NCBI GenBank assembly: GCA_015698045.1
Contig: BLAL01000239.1
Span: 682,001 to 746,000, forward strand
From: Rhizophagus clarus
Lineage: Eukaryota; Glomeromycota; Glomeromycetes; Glomerales; Glomeraceae
Direction: 5' to 3'
Length of the DNA: 64,000 bases
A program made the position numbers and the translations under genes. Numbering within the stretch: position 1 is the first letter of the stretch; every line of letters begins with the position of its first letter. The notes below the pieces were generated by a model that saw only the letters and a list, made by a program, of their open reading frames with translations, was not told the DNA's origin and searched no databases. Below, in pieces: positions 61,310-64,000 of the stretch.

Positions 61310-61846
61310 AAGTGTATCTTCAACATTTATTAAAAGATTTCAAGTAAAAAAAAAAAAAAAAAAAAATTTTTTTTTTTTTAAAACCTTTTATTTTTTTTTC
61401 AAAATAAATAAATTAAAAAATCCTTGTTTAAAATTCTAGTTAATATAAATAAAGAAATTTCCGACCATTTTTTTTTTATTTTATCGTCCCCTTTATTGCG
61501 CCAAGAAATAAATAAAGTTAAGTATTTTAATATCTTGAAGGTATCTTGAGACGTTTATTTGTTATTTATTTATTAATTAAGGCTTAAAAAAATAAATCAT
61601 TAACTAGTCATTTTAAATAACTACTTGCCATAATAATCGCTAATTGTCAAAAAAAAAATCGGTCGATTTTTATTGAATCATGATTTTTTACTAAATTTAG
61701 AACAACTTCATTCAATGTTGCACAATAGGTACTTCATAATATGTGCTACGTATTAATATAACTTGAGCTTTTTATTTTACTAACTAATAATAGAAAAGAG
61801 TCATAAGAATAACAAAAATCTTAACAGTTAAAATATATGATATAAT
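61310..61846. other. T8 promoter side and 3' flank of the kinase-like gene
   Basis: AT-rich with long A/T tracts. The part next to T8 (61310 to about 61470) is duplicated at 63902-64000. Confidence 0.5.
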
Positions 61847-63069
61847 CTAAAGTTGTTGACAAAGCTTATTTAAATCTAATTTTAAATCTATTTGACACGA
61901 ATGTATAAACTCTGTTTTTTTGCTTTCTTCGTTTCCTGGAACGGTAAGTACATTGTTATTTTTAGAATCAATATTATTAAGCACTGAATTTACTTGAGAG
62001 ATATTTGGTCGTTCATCCGGTTCCTGATCCCAACATTCTAAGTAGATTAATAATTAGATTACAACAAAAGAAAAATAAAGAATGAATTTAATCCAGAGGT
62101 ATTATTGCTCCGAAATTATTTTACACTTACTTTGATAAAGTCCAATAAATTTAACATTCGTGTTCGGAACAGGCTTTTCTCTCACACCACTAAGTATTTT
62201 CAACGTAATATGATGGTCATTATGACCATTAAAAAATGATGAGCGGCTGGTTAATTCCCAGAACAAAACTCCCAAACTATATATATCAGATTTCTCGTTT
62301 AGCTTATATGGAGTTGTTTGATCGAGCATTTTAGGATCCACGTAAGGTATTACACCCCATACTTCGGTATTATAACAATTTGACCCTTTTAGACACGAAC
62401 GTCCAAAATCAGCTAATTTTATTGTATCTTTATGTATTAAGATATTGTTGGGATGCTAAAAAAAAGGGAGAAATCAAATACATATTATAGTGAATAAATA
62501 AAACATTATAAATAATACTTACAAGATCCCCGTGTACAATTCCCTTATAATCATGTAACCATAAAACCGCACTTGTGATTTCTTTTGCAAACCTCAATTG
62601 GTTCTCCCATTCAATAACATTGTTCCTTAGATACTTTCCCAATGTTCCACCATCCGCATACTCAAGAACAAGTGAATATTTTTTTTCATCTAAGAAAATT
62701 ACAATACGTTAACAAACGCTTAAAATATAGGCATAAAGCAATTTTTATTTACCTTCAAATTTCGTAACTCCACGAAATTGAATTATATTTTCATGAGAAT
62801 TAGCCTTATTTGTCAAATAAACCTAGAAAGAAAATAATCTATGAATTTATAATTAAAAATAAAAAAATAATATTGGGACACACCTCTTTATTATCGACAC
62901 ATTTTTTAATTGCATATATTGTTGACGTATCCTTCCAATTTGCGACATAAACTGAAGACGATCCTCCAGATCCTATGGCCTTGTAGTTGGTGAAATCGTG
63001 AGAATTATGTTGATCAATTGACTTGTCCTCCAATAATCTATTTAGCCTATCATAATCTTCAGGATGTGA
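61847..63069 (-). CDS. protein kinase-like gene without visible first exon
   Basis: Five exons (63069-62884, 62822-62753, 62689-62523, 62455-62131, 62037-61847) join in frame to about 312 residues of a kinase domain. Seen: glycine loop GSGGSSSVYVANWK, ATP lysine in YAIKK, the catalytic loop HGDLHPNN with Gly in place of the usual Arg of HRD, ADFG (metal site kept), and PYVDPKML in place of APE. The C-terminal lobe includes CWDQEPDERPNISQV. No in-frame ATG occurs before the glycine loop; an in-frame TAG at 63070-63072 could be an acceptor AG, but no upstream exon is recognisable. So it is either 5'-truncated or has a distant first exon. It has no Sel1 repeats, unlike the kinase at 31355. Confidence 0.7.
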
Positions 63070-63840
63070 CTATCACATATCACATTGGCGTTTTATTATT
63101 GTAATGCATATCAATATTGGCGTGCATTACATATTGCCATAAAATTGCATGAAAACAGGTTTAAATTTTTTTTAGTGAATTTGTTTTATTGGTAAAAAAA
63201 AAAACCATTTTGATATAAATATCGGCCTGATTTCTTCGATTTTGATTTTGTGGCGCAGTTTTCGAGTCTATTTTATCGCAAAGTTTCTTTAAGCTTTCTG
63301 GTACTCCAAGCTTTCCAAACGATGAGTAATTTTTAAAATGAAGCGTTTAAAGAGTATAATATTTAATGCCAAAATAAAAAGGAACTCGTGTCTTTGTATT
63401 GACACGGAATAAAGGAAAATGTGTATATTTTTTACGTTGTTAATACGAAAACTGAGTTTGAAAGTGGATAAGTTTAAACTGTGATGAGAATCGCAAATAA
63501 GTTTATATTTTTCGATTTTGTCGGAGTTAATTTACAACAAATAACTTGAAATTTTGGCCATAATGAGAGAAAAGAGGTCGAAAATGTTTTCAGTTTAGTC
63601 AGTTTAGTCTTATTTAATAGTTGTAGGACATGCATACGGTGGTACCAAAAAATAAAATGCAGAATTGTGTCATTGAAATTCTGATTGGGTAAAATAATTC
63701 TATATTGTGCTGTAGCTTTACAAGAAACTTCAAGCATAATTTACTAAATATTTTAATCTTTAAAAATGTATAAACCAATATATTGATTTGTACAACAAGT
63801 GGGCATGGTTCTTCCAGCACTGATTAGGGTTGAATTCTGC
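63070..63840. other. gap upstream of the kinase-like gene
   Basis: No first kinase exon was found. A hairpin with arms GTAATGCA/TGCATTAC lies at about 63098-63127, next to two copies of ATTGGCG. Minus-strand frames at 63474-63820 are low in complexity and unsupported. A transposon insertion that cut off the kinase start is possible. Confidence 0.35.
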
Positions 63841-63844
63841 GTGT

Positions 63845-64000
63845 AAAACAAAAAGCTATAGTAATAGCTTATATCGTAACATAATCTGATCGAGTCGCCA
63901 TAAGTGTATCTCAACATTTATTAAAAGATCAATTTACCAAAATAAATTAAATCAAAATTTCATGTTTGAATTCTAGTTAAGATAATGAAGAAATTTCTGA
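63845..64000 (-). pseudogene. truncated copy of T8 first exon and upstream sequence (T9 pseudogene)
   Basis: The sequence matches 61253 to about 61470. It has the same start context (ATG at 63901, MATRSDYVTI), but an in-frame TAA follows after ten codons. Upstream words (AAGTGTATC..CAACATTTATTAAAAGAT and ATTCTAGTTAA) are shared in the same order. The copy ends abruptly near 63845 in unrelated sequence, with no later exons, so it is a partial duplication. It may continue past the window edge. Confidence 0.8.

Overview
The window reads as nuclear DNA from an arbuscular mycorrhizal fungus, most likely Rhizophagus (Glomeromycotina). The sequence is very AT-rich, and genes are cut into many short exons by small GT-AG introns. 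The gene families also fit: a Crinkler-type protein, a protein kinase fused to Sel1 repeats, MIR-domain proteins, an F-box protein, and Plavaka and hAT transposase relics. Exon models were built by hand by joining splice sites so that the reading frame stays open and paralogues agree. No database search was run.

Layout. 1-3.9 kb is transposon territory: the 3' end of a Plavaka-type transposase pseudogene, a hAT transposase relic, a 254-bp MITE and a 1,007-bp element, the last two each with perfect 8-bp target duplications. At 4.3-6.5 kb lies a three-exon Crinkler-like gene, followed by a fold-back repeat and a Tc1/mariner-like MITE (7.15-7.55 kb). From 8.1 to 18.5 kb there is an array of four minus-strand MIR-domain paralogues (three intact, one decayed). 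An unrecognised gene remnant (about 10 kb) and a small membrane-protein gene (11.6-12.5 kb) lie inside it. 18.8-25.6 kb is a complete 33-exon ATRX-like SNF2 helicase and 26.7-29.7 kb a complete Puf6/PUM3-like protein, both on the minus strand. At 30.2-31.1 kb (-) is a second small membrane protein, divergent from a kinase-Sel1 gene at 31.4-33.8 kb (+). 35.2-38.4 kb is the biotin-carrying subunit of 3-methylcrotonyl-CoA carboxylase, 38.6-39.9 kb a secreted purple acid phosphatase, and 41.5-43.0 kb an F-box protein.

47.2-61.3 kb is a cluster of eight paralogous four-pass membrane proteins of unknown function, in mixed orientation. They share intron phases, several fixed exon lengths and a Cys-containing loop motif. 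One member carries a frameshift, and the window ends in a ninth, truncated copy. A kinase-like gene with an altered catalytic loop and no visible start codon (61.8-63.1 kb) lies between the last two copies.

Housekeeping genes (helicase, rRNA-processing factor, leucine catabolism, phosphatase) are thus interleaved with fast-evolving, locally duplicated families. The MIR array and the tetraspan cluster are the two regions most likely to hold something undescribed.
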